Assembly (NCBI GenBank): GCA_019120275.1
Contig: DWVL01000055.1
Coordinates: forward strand, 1-63,345
DNA: 63,345 nucleotides
Source: Candidatus Mediterraneibacter excrementavium
Lineage (GTDB): Bacteria > Bacillota > Clostridia > Lachnospirales > Lachnospiraceae
Direction: 5' to 3'
Of the stretch, positions 36,857 through 48,299 are shown one piece after another (positions within the stretch are counted from its first letter, which is position 1; each line of letters opens with the position of its first letter). Under the pieces are notes generated by a model that worked only from the letters and a program-made list of their open reading frames with translations, made no database searches and was not told the origin of the DNA. A program made the translations under genes and the position numbers.

Positions 36857-36885
36857 TTGAATATTACGACATTCTATTATATAAT
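36857..36885 (+). promoter_or_regulatory. Promoter of the V-type ATPase operon
   Basis: TTGAAT (36857-36862) and a perfect TATAAT (36880-36885) are 17 bp apart in an AT-rich stretch, about 110 bp before the first gene. Confidence 0.72.
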
Positions 36886-36993
36886 AATTCCAAGGTTGTG
36901 TTAAAAAACTGCTAAAATCCTTTCCTGTATGAAGCAGGATGATATGGAAAAACTAATGAGGCAGAAATAAATGGGAAAGGTGGTGGACAGACT

Positions 36994-37305
36994 ATGGTAG
37001 AGGAAACGATCCGGACGATCCGGGAGACGGAGCGGCAGGCGCAGAAGATCGTGGAAGACGCGCAGGCGGAACGGGAACGCATCCTCGCGGAGGCGGGGGA
37101 ACGGTCCGGACAGATCCGGGATGAGATCATCGGAAAGGCGAAGGCAGAGGCGAAAGCGAAGGCAGAGCAGGCAGAAGAAGCCGCCGGGAAGCTGGAACAG
37201 GAAGCCCGGGCTGCCATTGCCGCAGAGACAGAGAAGCTGAAACTCTCTGCCGGTGAAAAGAAAAAAGAAGCAGTGGAGGCGGTTGTCTCGCTGCTGACGC
37301 AATAG
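36994..37305 (+). CDS. V-type ATPase peripheral-stalk subunit (G/H-like)
   Basis: 103 aa, almost entirely one Ala/Glu/Lys/Arg-rich coiled coil (TIRETERQAQKIVEDAQAER at the start), ending in VEAVVSLLTQ. This is the pattern of the small stalk subunit called NtpF or AhaH/G, which pairs with subunit E. It opens the operon in the order stalk-I-K-E-C-F-A-B-D, as in other bacterial V/A-type ATPases. Identity rests on length, coiled coil and position because sequence in this family is poorly conserved. Confidence 0.82.
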   Translation: MVEETIRTIRETERQAQKIVEDAQAERERILAEAGERSGQIRDEIIGKAKAEAKAKAEQAEEAAGKLEQEARAAIAAETEKLKLSAGEKKKEAVEAVVSLLTQ

Positions 37306-37333
37306 AGCGTTACAGCAAAGGAGGGACTGATAA

Positions 37334-39828
<2,495 letters not shown>

Positions 39829-39840
39829 GGAGACGGGAAT

Positions 39841-40434
39841 ATGAGCGGACTTGATAAAATGAAAGTCCGGATCCTTGAAGATGCGAAGAGCACGGCGGCG
39901 GAGATCACGGGAAAGGCCCGGGAAGAAGCCGAGGCGGCTGTACAGGCGGCAAAGGAAGCCGCAGAAGCGGAAAGCGCGCAGATCACCGAGCGGGCAGAGC
40001 GGAGCGCATCCGACCATATCCGGAAGGCGGGGTCTTCCATGGATATGCAGCGCAGGCAGGCACTCCTCGGGGCGAAGCAGGAAGTGATCGGCGAGGTGCT
40101 GGACGAGGCATACCGTGCGGTGATGGATCTGGACAATGGATCATATTTTAAACTGCTGGAAAAACTTCTGGAGAAGCATGTCCTGCCCGGGGACGGGGAG
40201 ATCTGTTTCTCTGCGGAAGACCTGAGGCGGATGCCGGAAGGATTCGAAGAGAAGATAAGCCGCATCGCTGCGGCAAAAGGCGGCAGCCTGAAGGTGTCTG
40301 ACCGTCCGGCGCAGATGGACGGCGGGTTCCTGCTCGTCTACGGCGGCATCGAAGAGAACTGCACCATCCGGGCTGTGTTTGATGCCGGAAGAGAGGAAAT
40401 GTCTGACCGGGTGAACCGGATGCTGTTCGGATAA
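39841..40434 (+). CDS. ntpE: V-type ATPase subunit E
   Basis: 197 aa. The N-terminal third is a long Ala/Glu-rich helix (EAEAAVQAAKEAAEAESAQ) that forms the peripheral stalk with the G/H subunit. The globular C-terminal part includes ADLRRMPEG-like and MDGGFLLVYGGIEENC stretches, the latter being the conserved family motif. AAGGAGACGG lies upstream, and it begins 12 bp after the K gene. Confidence 0.9.
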   Translation: MSGLDKMKVRILEDAKSTAAEITGKAREEAEAAVQAAKEAAEAESAQITERAERSASDHIRKAGSSMDMQRRQALLGAKQEVIGEVLDEAYRAVMDLDNGSYFKLLEKLLEKHVLPGDGEICFSAEDLRRMPEGFEEKISRIAAAKGGSLKVSDRPAQMDGGFLLVYGGIEENCTIRAVFDAGREEMSDRVNRMLFG

Positions 40435-40459
40435 AGCGCAGACGTCAGGAGGGATGAAC

Positions 40460-41431
40460 TTGAGTGATACAAAATATACTTACGCGGTCGCACGGATCCG
40501 CGCCCTGGAAGTATCCCTGTTCTCCGATGCATTTATTGAGCAGCTGCTGGCATGCAGAAATGCGGACCAGGTGCTCCAGTCGGTGATCGAGAAGGGCTGG
40601 GGCGGCATGGATGCCGGAAATGATGCGGAAGCAGTCCTCAAATGCGAAGAGGAGAAAGCCTGGGCGGTGATCCGGGATGTGGCGCCCGATATGCGGGTGT
40701 TCGACGTGCTGTCTTATCCGAAGCTTTACCATAACCTGAAGGCGGCGGTAAAGGAAGTGTACGCGGGCATGAAGAATCCGGCCATGTTCTATGATGACTG
40801 CCCGATCCCGGGCGAAGAGATGTACCGGATCGTTGAGAACCGGGACTTCTCCCGCCTTCCCGGAAATATGGGGCGGACGGCGCAGGAGGCGCTGGATCTG
40901 TTACTCCATACCGGGGACGGACAGCTGTGCGATATCATGATCGATCGGGCCGCCCTTGACGCCATCGAGGAGGCGGGGCGCCAGTCGGGTGAGAAGATCA
41001 TCGCGGACTATGCGGACACGACCGTTGCCATCGCGGACATCAAGATCGCGGTCCGTTCCCAGAAGACGGGAAAGGATGCCGATTTCATGAGAAATGCCAT
41101 GGCAGAGTGCGAAAGCATCAGCCGGGACCAGCTGATCCGGGCCGCGCTTTCCGGGGCAGAGGAGATTGCCCGCTATCTGGAAGGCACATCCTATGCCGGA
41201 GGTGCGGAGAGTTTGAGAGAGTCGCCGTCGGCATTCGAGCGCTGGTGCGACAACCGGACGATCGAGACGCTGAAGAGCCAGAAATACGAGACATTTTCTG
41301 TGGGACCGCTTCTGGCTTATCTGGTGGCGAGAGAGACAGAGATCAGGACGGTGCGGATCATCCTGACCGGGAAACAGAACGGGTTCTCTGATGATGCGAT
41401 CCGGGAAAGGATAAGGGAAATGTATGTATAA
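40460..41431 (+). CDS. ntpC: V-type ATPase subunit C
   Basis: 323 aa, three repeats of a helical bundle that forms the funnel linking the central shaft to the K ring (AhaC/NtpC, equivalent to eukaryotic d). Motifs are YAVARIRALEVSLFS at the start and VGPLLAYLVARETEIRTVRI near the end. The start is uncertain: an ATG at 40454 lies only 2 nt from AGGAGGG, while the in-frame TTG at 40460 has the normal 7-nt gap, so I use the TTG. The 3' end overlaps the F subunit gene by 8 bp. Confidence 0.9.
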   Translation: MSDTKYTYAVARIRALEVSLFSDAFIEQLLACRNADQVLQSVIEKGWGGMDAGNDAEAVLKCEEEKAWAVIRDVAPDMRVFDVLSYPKLYHNLKAAVKEVYAGMKNPAMFYDDCPIPGEEMYRIVENRDFSRLPGNMGRTAQEALDLLLHTGDGQLCDIMIDRAALDAIEEAGRQSGEKIIADYADTTVAIADIKIAVRSQKTGKDADFMRNAMAECESISRDQLIRAALSGAEEIARYLEGTSYAGGAESLRESPSAFERWCDNRTIETLKSQKYETFSVGPLLAYLVARETEIRTVRIILTGKQNGFSDDAIRERIREMYV

Positions 41432-41747
41432 GATAGCAGTAGTCGGCGATTACGACAGCATTTACGGTTTCGCTACGCTGGGGCTTGAGATCTGCCCGGC
41501 GGGGAACCGGGAGGAGATACGAAACACACTCCGCCGGCTTGCGGAGGAAGATTACGGGATCATCTATATCACGGAGGCGGCAGCCGCCGAGGTGGAGAGC
41601 GACCTGGAAGCCTTTCAGGAAAGGATGCTGCCGGCGGTCATACAGATACCGGGCGTGTCAGGCAATACCGGCGCCGGCGTACAGGGTGTGCGCCGGACGG
41701 TTGAGCAGGCGGTCGGATCGGATATTCTGTTTGGAGGAGTAAGCTAA
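41424..41747 (+). CDS. ntpG: V-type ATPase subunit F
   Basis: 107 aa. The small Rossmann-like protein that binds the central shaft with D is recognised by [16 protein letters not shown] at the N-terminus, [12 protein letters not shown] in the middle and [19 protein letters not shown] near the end. It is called NtpG in Enterococcus and AtpF in archaea. It overlaps the genes on both sides by a few bases. Confidence 0.92.
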   Translation: MYKIAVVGDYDSIYGFATLGLEICPAGNREEIRNTLRRLAEEDYGIIYITEAAAAEVESDLEAFQERMLPAVIQIPGVSGNTGAGVQGVRRTVEQAVGSDILFGGVS

Positions 41748-43513
41748 TGAGCACAGGAGTGATTAAGAAAGTCGCAGGCCCTCTGGTCATCGCAGAGGGG
41801 ATGCGGGATGCAAATATGTACGACGTGGTCCGGGTGTCAGAGCAGCGTCTGATCGGCGAGATCATCGAGATGCACGGCGACCAGGCGTCGATCCAGGTTT
41901 ATGAGGAGACGTCGGGACTGGGACCGGGCGAGCCGGTGGAATCCATGGATGTTCCTATGTCTGTGGAACTGGGCCCCGGGTTGATTACCAGCATTTATGA
42001 TGGGATCCAGCGGCCCCTGGATGACATTATGAAAATTTCGGGCAGCAACCTGAAGCGTGGCGTGGAAGTGCCGTCCCTGAAGCGGGACCTGAAGTGGGCG
42101 TTTGTCCCCACGGTGAAGGCCGGCGCTGAGGTTGAGGCGGGCGATGTGATCGGTACGGTGCAGGAGACGGTTCTTGTGCAGCAGAAGATCATGGTGCCCT
42201 ATGGGATGAAAGGAAAGATCCGGGAGATCAGATCCGGAGAATTTACGGTAGAGGAGACAGTAGCTGTGCTTGAGACGGCGGACGGCGATAAAGAGCTGAC
42301 GCTGATGCAGAAATGGCCGGTCCGCCGGGGCCGTCCGTACCAGAAGAAGCTTCCGCCGGAGATGCCCCTTGTAACGGGCCAGCGCGTCATCGATACATTT
42401 TTCCCGATCGCCAAAGGCGGCGTGGCGGCAGTGCCGGGTCCCTTCGGAAGCGGCAAGACCGTGATCCAGCACCAGCTGGCGAAATGGGCGGAAGCCGACA
42501 TCGTGGTCTATATCGGCTGCGGCGAGCGGGGCAATGAGATGACGGACGTGCTGAATGAGTTCCCGGAACTGAAAGATCCGAAGACCGGACAGCCGCTGAT
42601 GCAGCGGACCGTCCTGATCGCCAATACGTCGGACATGCCGGTGGCTGCCCGCGAAGCGTCCATTTACACCGGAATCACCATTGCAGAATATTTCCGCGAC
42701 ATGGGCTATTCGGTGGCGCTGATGGCAGATTCCACCTCCCGCTGGGCCGAGGCGCTCCGGGAGATGTCCGGGCGTCTGGAAGAGATGCCGGGCGAGGAAG
42801 GCTACCCGGCCTACCTGGGAAGCCGTCTGGCGCAGTTCTATGAGCGCGCGGGCCATGTGGTCTCCCTTGGGAAAGAGGGGCGGGAAGGCGCCCTCTCCGT
42901 GATCGGCGCAGTATCCCCGCCGGGCGGTGATACATCTGAACCGGTATCCCAGGCGACGCTGCGCATCGTGAAGGTATTCTGGGGACTGGATTCCGCGCTT
43001 GCCTATAAGCGTCATTTCCCGGCCATCAACTGGCTGAACAGCTATTCCCTGTATCTGGACGATATGGAGAAATGGTTTAACGGAAATGTGGCACCGGACT
43101 GGATGGAAGGCCGCCAGAAGATGATGACGCTCCTGCAGGAAGAGGCGGAGCTGGAAGAGATCGTGAAGATGGTCGGCATGGACGCGCTTTCGCCGGGCGA
43201 CCGCCTGAAGATGGAAGCGGCGCGTTCGATCCGCGAGGATTTCCTGCACCAGAATTCATTCCATGAAGTGGACACCTATACGTCCCTGAAGAAACAGCAT
43301 ATGATGATGCTCCTTGTAAATGCATTTTACGACCGTGCCGTGAAGGCGCTCTCTGAGGGCGCGTCCCTGCAGAAGCTGATCGGCATGCCGGTGCGGGAGC
43401 AGATCGGGCGTTTCAAATACGTGCATGAGGACGCACTGGATGAAGAATATAAGAAAGTCGACGAGGCGCTGACCGCCCAGATCGCGGGAGCATTTGTAAA
43501 GGAGGGCCGCTAA
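41747..43513 (+). CDS. ntpA: V-type ATPase catalytic subunit A
   Basis: 588 aa, normal length. The P-loop [18 protein letters not shown] near residue 230 and the catalytic glutamate in [17 protein letters not shown] near 257 show it is the ATP-hydrolysing subunit. The extra A-type bulge domain (about 110-200) that distinguishes it from F-type beta is present, and [23 protein letters not shown] follows. GGAGGAGTAAGCT precedes the ATG. It abuts the B gene with no gap. Confidence 0.97.
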   Translation: MSTGVIKKVAGPLVIAEGMRDANMYDVVRVSEQRLIGEIIEMHGDQASIQVYEETSGLGPGEPVESMDVPMSVELGPGLITSIYDGIQRPLDDIMKISGSNLKRGVEVPSLKRDLKWAFVPTVKAGAEVEAGDVIGTVQETVLVQQKIMVPYGMKGKIREIRSGEFTVEETVAVLETADGDKELTLMQKWPVRRGRPYQKKLPPEMPLVTGQRVIDTFFPIAKGGVAAVPGPFGSGKTVIQHQLAKWAEADIVVYIGCGERGNEMTDVLNEFPELKDPKTGQPLMQRTVLIANTSDMPVAAREASIYTGITIAEYFRDMGYSVALMADSTSRWAEALREMSGRLEEMPGEEGYPAYLGSRLAQFYERAGHVVSLGKEGREGALSVIGAVSPPGGDTSEPVSQATLRIVKVFWGLDSALAYKRHFPAINWLNSYSLYLDDMEKWFNGNVAPDWMEGRQKMMTLLQEEAELEEIVKMVGMDALSPGDRLKMEAARSIREDFLHQNSFHEVDTYTSLKKQHMMMLLVNAFYDRAVKALSEGASLQKLIGMPVREQIGRFKYVHEDALDEEYKKVDEALTAQIAGAFVKEGR

Positions 43514-44884
43514 ATGCCAAAAGAGTACAGAACCATACAGGAAATAGCCGGACCGCTGATGCTCGTGCGCGGCGTGGAAGGCGTGACATACGATGAACTT
43601 GGCGAGATTGAGCTGGTGAACGGCGAGACGAGGCGCTGCAAGGTCCTTGAAGTAAACGGAAGCGATGTGCTCGTGCAGCTCTTTGAGAACTCCACCGGTA
43701 TCAACCTGTCCAACAGCAAAGTCCGTTTCCTTGGACGGAGCATGGAGCTAGGTGTATCCGAAGACATGCTGGGCCGCGTGTTCGATGGTCTGGGCCGTCC
43801 CATCGACGACGGACCGGAGATCCTGCCGGAGGCACGCATGGACATCAACGGCCTGCCCATGAACCCGGCGGCCAGAAGCTACCCGGAAGAGTTTATCCAG
43901 ACCGGCGTGTCCGCCATCGACGGACTGAACACGCTGGTAAGGGGGCAGAAGCTGCCGATCTTCTCGGCGTCCGGCCTGCCCCACGCGCAGCTGGCGGCAC
44001 AGATCGCGCGCCAGGCAAAGGTGCTCGGAAAAGATGAGAACTTTGCCGTTGTATTTGCGGCCATGGGTATTACATTTGAAGAATCCAACTTCTTCGTGGA
44101 AAGCTTCCGCGAGACGGGCGCCCTGGACCGCACTGTGCTGTTCGTCAATCTGGCCAACGACCCGGCCATTGAGCGGATCGCCACTCCGAGGATGGCGCTG
44201 ACCGCCGCCGAATATCTCGCGTTTGAAAAAGACATGCATGTGCTGGTCATCCTGACCGACATTACAAACTATGCGGACGCCCTCCGCGAAGTGTCCGCGG
44301 CCCGCAAGGAAGTGCCGGGACGCCGCGGGTATCCGGGCTATATGTACACGGACCTGGCGTCCATTTACGAGAGAGCCGGACGGCAGAGAGGGAAGAAGGG
44401 AAGCATCACCATGATCCCCATCCTCACCATGCCGGAGGACGACAAGACCCATCCGATCCCGGATCTGACCGGATATATCACAGAAGGCCAGATCATCCTG
44501 AGCCGTGAACTGTACCGCAAGGGCGTGACCCCGCCCATCGACGTACTGCCGTCCCTGTCCCGTCTGAAGGATAAGGGGATCGGCGAGGGCAAGACTCGGG
44601 CGGATCACTCCAACACCATGAACCAGCTCTTTGCCGCCTATGCCCGTGGAAAAGACGCCAAAGAACTCATGGTCATCCTGGGTGAGGCGGCGCTGACGGA
44701 GATCGACCTGATGTACGCGAAATTCGCGGATGCATTCGAGCAGGAATATGTATCCCAGGGTTACAGCACCGACCGCAGCATCGAGGAGACGCTGGACATC
44801 GGCTGGAAGTTGCTGCGCATGCTGCCCCGTACCGAACTCAAACGGATCGACGACAAATATCTTGATGTGTACTATGCCGATTAG
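43514..44884 (+). CDS. ntpB: V-type ATPase regulatory subunit B
   Basis: 456 aa. Non-catalytic partner of A: the P-loop position reads [18 protein letters not shown], without the GxGKT needed for catalysis, as usual for [29 protein letters not shown] and [20 protein letters not shown] are family signatures. Its stop is followed by a 157-bp gap with a structured element before subunit D, unlike the tight spacing elsewhere in the operon. Confidence 0.97.
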   Translation: MPKEYRTIQEIAGPLMLVRGVEGVTYDELGEIELVNGETRRCKVLEVNGSDVLVQLFENSTGINLSNSKVRFLGRSMELGVSEDMLGRVFDGLGRPIDDGPEILPEARMDINGLPMNPAARSYPEEFIQTGVSAIDGLNTLVRGQKLPIFSASGLPHAQLAAQIARQAKVLGKDENFAVVFAAMGITFEESNFFVESFRETGALDRTVLFVNLANDPAIERIATPRMALTAAEYLAFEKDMHVLVILTDITNYADALREVSAARKEVPGRRGYPGYMYTDLASIYERAGRQRGKKGSITMIPILTMPEDDKTHPIPDLTGYITEGQIILSRELYRKGVTPPIDVLPSLSRLKDKGIGEGKTRADHSNTMNQLFAAYARGKDAKELMVILGEAALTEIDLMYAKFADAFEQEYVSQGYSTDRSIEETLDIGWKLLRMLPRTELKRIDDKYLDVYYAD

Positions 44885-44886
44885 CA

Positions 44887-45014
44887 GTTCCGCGGTGCGC
44901 ACATGGACAAAAAGCGGTATGCAGGCTTGCCTGCACATGACGCTTTTTGGACAGGGGCATAGGGCGGACGCCCGCAGTGAGATGGAGCGAAGCGGAATCG
45001 AACTATCGCGGAAC
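44887..45014. repeat. Structured element with terminal inverted repeats between ntpB and ntpD
   Basis: GTTCCGCG (44887-44894) and CGCGGAAC (45007-45014) bound a 128-bp segment. Inside are a hairpin AAAAAGCG/CGCTTTTT (44909-44948) with an inner GCAGGC/GCCTGC stem, and GGGCGGACGCCC near 44963. The first hairpin ends in TTTTT and could weaken transcription into ntpD. The layout suggests a small non-coding palindromic element. Confidence 0.55.
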
Positions 45015-45041
45015 GTACAGCGGTAATAAGGAGGTGGCATT

Positions 45042-45698
45042 GTGGCGGCAAAACAGGTGAACCCGACCAGAATGGAGCTGACGCGTTTGAAGAAGAAGCG
45101 GATCACCGCGATCCGCGGCCACAAGCTTCTGAAAGACAAGCGTGACGAACTGATGCGCCAGTATCTGGACCTGGTCCGTGAAAATATGGAAGTGCGCAAA
45201 AAAGTAGAAGCCGGGATCCGCTCGGCAAACCGGAATTTTGTCATTGCAAAAGCCGGCATGTCGGAAGCGGCGCTCAATACGGCGCTGCTTGCGCCGAAAC
45301 AGGAGATCACCCTGGAAGCAGGTGGGAAGAATGTCATGAGCGTGGACATTCCGACCTTTGAATACAAGACCAGGACGGCGGATGAGAATGATATCTATTC
45401 CTATGGATTTGCATTTACATCCAGCGACCTGGACGGAGCGGTGAAATCCCTTGCGGATATCCTGCCGGACATGATCCGGCTGGCGGAGTGCGAGAAAGCA
45501 TGCCAGCTGATGGCGGCGGAGATCGAAAAAACGAGGAGGCGCGTAAACGCGCTGGAGCATGTGATCATTCCGGAGACGGAGGAGAGCATTAAATATATTA
45601 CGATGAAGCTGGATGAGAATGAGCGGAGTACGCAGATCCGGCTGATGAAAGTAAAAGATATGATGCTGGAAGAAGCGCATCATTACAGTGAAAAATGA
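45042..45698 (+). CDS. ntpD: V-type ATPase central-shaft subunit D
   Basis: 218 aa from GTG 45042, behind AAGGAGGTGGC. The protein is a long antiparallel coiled coil: PTRMELTRLKKKRITAIRGH at the start and RRRVNALEHVIIPETEESIK towards the end are the family motifs. It is the rotating axle inside A3B3 and is the last gene of the operon. Confidence 0.95.
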   Translation: MAAKQVNPTRMELTRLKKKRITAIRGHKLLKDKRDELMRQYLDLVRENMEVRKKVEAGIRSANRNFVIAKAGMSEAALNTALLAPKQEITLEAGGKNVMSVDIPTFEYKTRTADENDIYSYGFAFTSSDLDGAVKSLADILPDMIRLAECEKACQLMAAEIEKTRRRVNALEHVIIPETEESIKYITMKLDENERSTQIRLMKVKDMMLEEAHHYSEK

Positions 45699-45718
45699 AA
45701 GTGCCGGCCGGGATCCGG

Positions 45719-45747
45719 TTGACATTTCCGGCGGCATGTGCTACCCT
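45719..45747 (+). promoter_or_regulatory. Promoter of metG
   Basis: A perfect TTGACA (45719-45724) and the poorer TACCCT (45742-45747) are 17 bp apart, 28 bp ahead of the T-box leader. Confidence 0.5.
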
Positions 45748-45774
45748 TTTCTACAGGTCGGCAGACCGGAATGA

Positions 45775-46115
45775 CTGATAAATGCGATGATGAAGAGAGT
45801 AGTCTGAGGGAAGCTTTACAGAGAAATCCTGTTGGATATCCGGATGGGATATCGTGCTGAGAGGGATGAGCGGAATACAGATGAACATGGCTTCTGAGCG
45901 GCGCACCGAACTGCGAGGACAATGTAAGCGTCTGAAAGACAGACGTCAGGTGTTCATGGCGAGGCTGCGATGGGTTCCGCCCGTTACAGCGGAGAAGTGC
46001 TGACAGGCACTTGCAGAGGTTCTGTCCGCGAGGGCAGGGCGAAGAGAAGTGGTAACACGGTTAAATATCCGTCTTCTTAATTCTTGTATGAGGATTGAGA
46101 AGGCGGCTTTTTTAT
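45775..46115 (+). promoter_or_regulatory. T-box riboswitch of metG
   Basis: The leader starts with the stem I pattern GCGATGATGAAGAGAGTAGT (45784-45803). An ATG specifier is likely in ACAGATGAAC (45878-45887). The T-box sequence reads AGAAGTGGTAACACGG (46045-46060): its TGGT would pair with the ACCA end of uncharged tRNA-Met. Next comes a 15-bp terminator stem (46069-46105) with TTTTTT behind it, the expected alternative to the antiterminator. Low charging of tRNA-Met should allow read-through into metG. Confidence 0.88.
46069..46115 (+). terminator. T-box-controlled terminator
   Basis: CCGTCTTCTTAATTC pairs with GGATTGAGAAGGCGG (including G-T pairs) and is followed by CTTTTTTAT. The 5' arm overlaps the T-box antiterminator. 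Confidence 0.85.
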
Positions 46116-46116
46116 A

Positions 46117-46269
46117 TCCCCGGGAATAATTTCCCCGGGATATAAAAAACGCTCCGCGAGGATCGCACTGCGGCGGAATGGAAGATGCCGCTTGCGCGGC
46201 CCGCCGCAGGCGGAGAATCCTGCTTTGCAGGATTCTATCTTATATCACAGGAAAAAATCCTGTGTCAGA
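46117..46269 (+). repeat. Chain of hairpins between T-box terminator and metG
   Basis: At least four stems follow one another: TATCCCCGGGAA/TTCCCCGGGATA (46117-46143, one mismatch), CCGCC-GCA-GGCGG (46201-46213), AGAATCCTGC/GCAGGATTCT (46214-46236) and CACAGGA/TCCTGTG (46247-46265). They are not needed for T-box action and look like an inserted palindromic element. Confidence 0.55.
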
Positions 46270-46283
46270 TCAAGGAGGTTATT

Positions 46284-48218
46284 ATGGCAGAGAATCAGAA
46301 ACCAAAGTATTACATTACAACAGCGATCGCCTATACATCAGGCAAACCGCATATCGGCAACACGTATGAGATCGTGCTTGCGGATGCAATCGCGCGCTAC
46401 AAGAGAAGTCAGGGCTATGATGTGTTCTTCCAGACCGGAACAGACGAGCACGGACAGAAGATTGAGCTCAAGGCGGAAGAGGCAGGCGTTACGCCGAAGG
46501 AATTTGTGGACAATGTTTCCTCGGAGATCAAAAGGATCTGGGATCTGATGGATACGTCTTATGACAAATTTATCCGTACAACGGACGAAGATCATGAGAG
46601 ACAGGTGCAGAAGATCTTCAAAAAACTGTACGAGCAGGGGGACATTTACAAAGGCTATTATGAAGGGCTGTACTGTACGCCGTGCGAGTCATTTTTCACA
46701 GAATCCCAGCTCGTGGACGGCAAGTGCCCGGACTGCGGCCGTGAAGTGCAGCCGGCGAAGGAGGAGGCATATTTCTTCAAAATGAGCAAATATGCGGACC
46801 GCCTGATCGAATACATCAACGAACATCCGGAGTTCATCCAGCCGGTGTCCAGAAAGAATGAGATGATGAACAACTTCCTTCTTCCGGGACTGCAGGATCT
46901 GTGCGTGTCCAGAACCTCATTTAAATGGGGCGTTCCGGTTGACTTTGACCCGAAGCATGTGACCTATGTATGGCTGGATGCACTGACCAACTATATCACA
47001 GGCATTGGTTATGATGCGGACGGCAACAGCACGGAGCAGTTTGAGAAGCTGTGGCCGGCGGATCTGCATCTGATCGGGAAGGACATCATCCGCTTCCATA
47101 CCATTTACTGGCCGATCTTCCTGATGGCGCTTGGACTGCCGCTGCCGAAGCAGGTATTCGGACATCCGTGGCTCCTGCAGGGGGACGGCAAGATGAGCAA
47201 GTCCAAGGGAAATGTGCTTTATGCGGATGAACTGGTTGATTTCTTCGGCGTGGACGCGGTGCGCTATTTCGTACTGCACGAGATGCCGTTCGAGAATGAC
47301 GGCGTGATCACCTGGGAGCTGATGGTGGAGCGCCTGAATTCTGATCTGGCGAATACACTGGGCAACCTGGTGAACCGGACCGTTTCCATGACGAATAAAT
47401 ATTTCGGCGGAACCGTGACGGACAAGGGCGTGGCAGAGGATGTGGACGCAGACCTGAAAGCCGTGATCGAAAACACGCCGAAGGCAGTGGAGACGAAGAT
47501 GGACGGACTTCGCGTGGCGGACGCCATCACGGAGATCTTCAATCTCTTCAAACGCTGCAATAAATACATCGATGAGACCATGCCGTGGGCGCTGGCAAAA
47601 GATGAGGCGAAGAAAGACCGTCTGGAGACTGTGCTGTGGAACCTGATCCAGGGCATCTCAGCGGGCGCGGAGCTTCTCGAATCCTTCATGCCGTCAACGA
47701 GCAGAAAGATCCTAGAGCAGCTGGGCGGCGGCCATGTGACCGACAAGCCGGAGATCCTCTTCCAGAGACTGGACCTTGACGAAGTAATGAAGAAGGTGGA
47801 AGAGCTCCATCCGCAGGCAGAGGAAGCGAAAGACGGCGGAGAGGGAGAAGCTGCGGCGGAAGAAGCGGCCGTGATCGATATCGAACCGAAAGAAGAGATC
47901 ACATTTGAGCAGTTCGGGGCGATGCAGTTCCAGGTGGGTGAGATCATCGCCTGCGAGGAAGTAAAGAAGTCCAGAAAACTTCTCTGCTCCCAGGTAAAGA
48001 TCGGAAGCCAGGTAAAACAGATCGTGTCCGGCATCAAGGCACATTACACACCGGAAGAGATGGTGGGTAAAAAAGTCATGGTGCTGGTAAACTTAAAGCC
48101 GGCGAAGCTGGCAGGCGTGCTCTCCGAGGGCATGCTGCTGTGCGCGGAGGACGCGGACGGCAACCTGTCGCTCATGGTGCCGGAGAAAGAGATGCCGGCA
48201 GGAGCGGAAATCAGTTAA
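46284..48218 (+). CDS. metG: Methionyl-tRNA synthetase
   Basis: 644 aa from the ATG at 46284, with AAGGAGGTT directly upstream; the open frame to 46185 runs through the hairpin chain and is not used. Class I synthetase motifs: KPHIGNTYE (HIGH-type) near residue 19 and KMSKSKGN near 300. A zinc site is seen as CTPC and CPDC near 130-150. A C-terminal OB-fold tRNA-binding domain (about 535-640, with FQVGEIIACEEVKKSRKLL) aids dimerisation and tRNA binding. It is controlled by the T-box leader. Confidence 0.96.
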   Translation: MAENQKPKYYITTAIAYTSGKPHIGNTYEIVLADAIARYKRSQGYDVFFQTGTDEHGQKIELKAEEAGVTPKEFVDNVSSEIKRIWDLMDTSYDKFIRTTDEDHERQVQKIFKKLYEQGDIYKGYYEGLYCTPCESFFTESQLVDGKCPDCGREVQPAKEEAYFFKMSKYADRLIEYINEHPEFIQPVSRKNEMMNNFLLPGLQDLCVSRTSFKWGVPVDFDPKHVTYVWLDALTNYITGIGYDADGNSTEQFEKLWPADLHLIGKDIIRFHTIYWPIFLMALGLPLPKQVFGHPWLLQGDGKMSKSKGNVLYADELVDFFGVDAVRYFVLHEMPFENDGVITWELMVERLNSDLANTLGNLVNRTVSMTNKYFGGTVTDKGVAEDVDADLKAVIENTPKAVETKMDGLRVADAITEIFNLFKRCNKYIDETMPWALAKDEAKKDRLETVLWNLIQGISAGAELLESFMPSTSRKILEQLGGGHVTDKPEILFQRLDLDEVMKKVEELHPQAEEAKDGGEGEAAAEEAAVIDIEPKEEITFEQFGAMQFQVGEIIACEEVKKSRKLLCSQVKIGSQVKQIVSGIKAHYTPEEMVGKKVMVLVNLKPAKLAGVLSEGMLLCAEDADGNLSLMVPEKEMPAGAEIS

Positions 48219-48220
48219 AA

Positions 48221-48299
48221 AGGGACAGGGCAAATTCCAGTTTGGGACGTAGTAAAATTGAATTTTACTACGTCCCAAACTGCGTTTTGCCCTGTCCCT
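48221..48299. repeat. 79-bp near-perfect palindrome
   Basis: The sequence is symmetric around position 48260: AGGGACAGGGCAAA at the left answers TTTTGCCCTGTCCCT at the right, and TTTGGGACGTAGTAAAATT answers its complement in the middle, with only a short mismatched part. It lies between the convergent metG and aminotransferase genes and touches the latter's stop codon. It would form a very stable hairpin and may stop transcription from both sides. Confidence 0.85.

Noticed and set aside
43748-45367. 539-aa open frame on the minus strand opposite ntpB and ntpD
   Set aside because: It is a shadow of two conserved ATPase genes and of the element between them.
46185-46283. N-terminal extension of metG
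   Set aside because: The extension would translate the hairpin chain, and a near-perfect ribosome site sits directly before the ATG at 46284.
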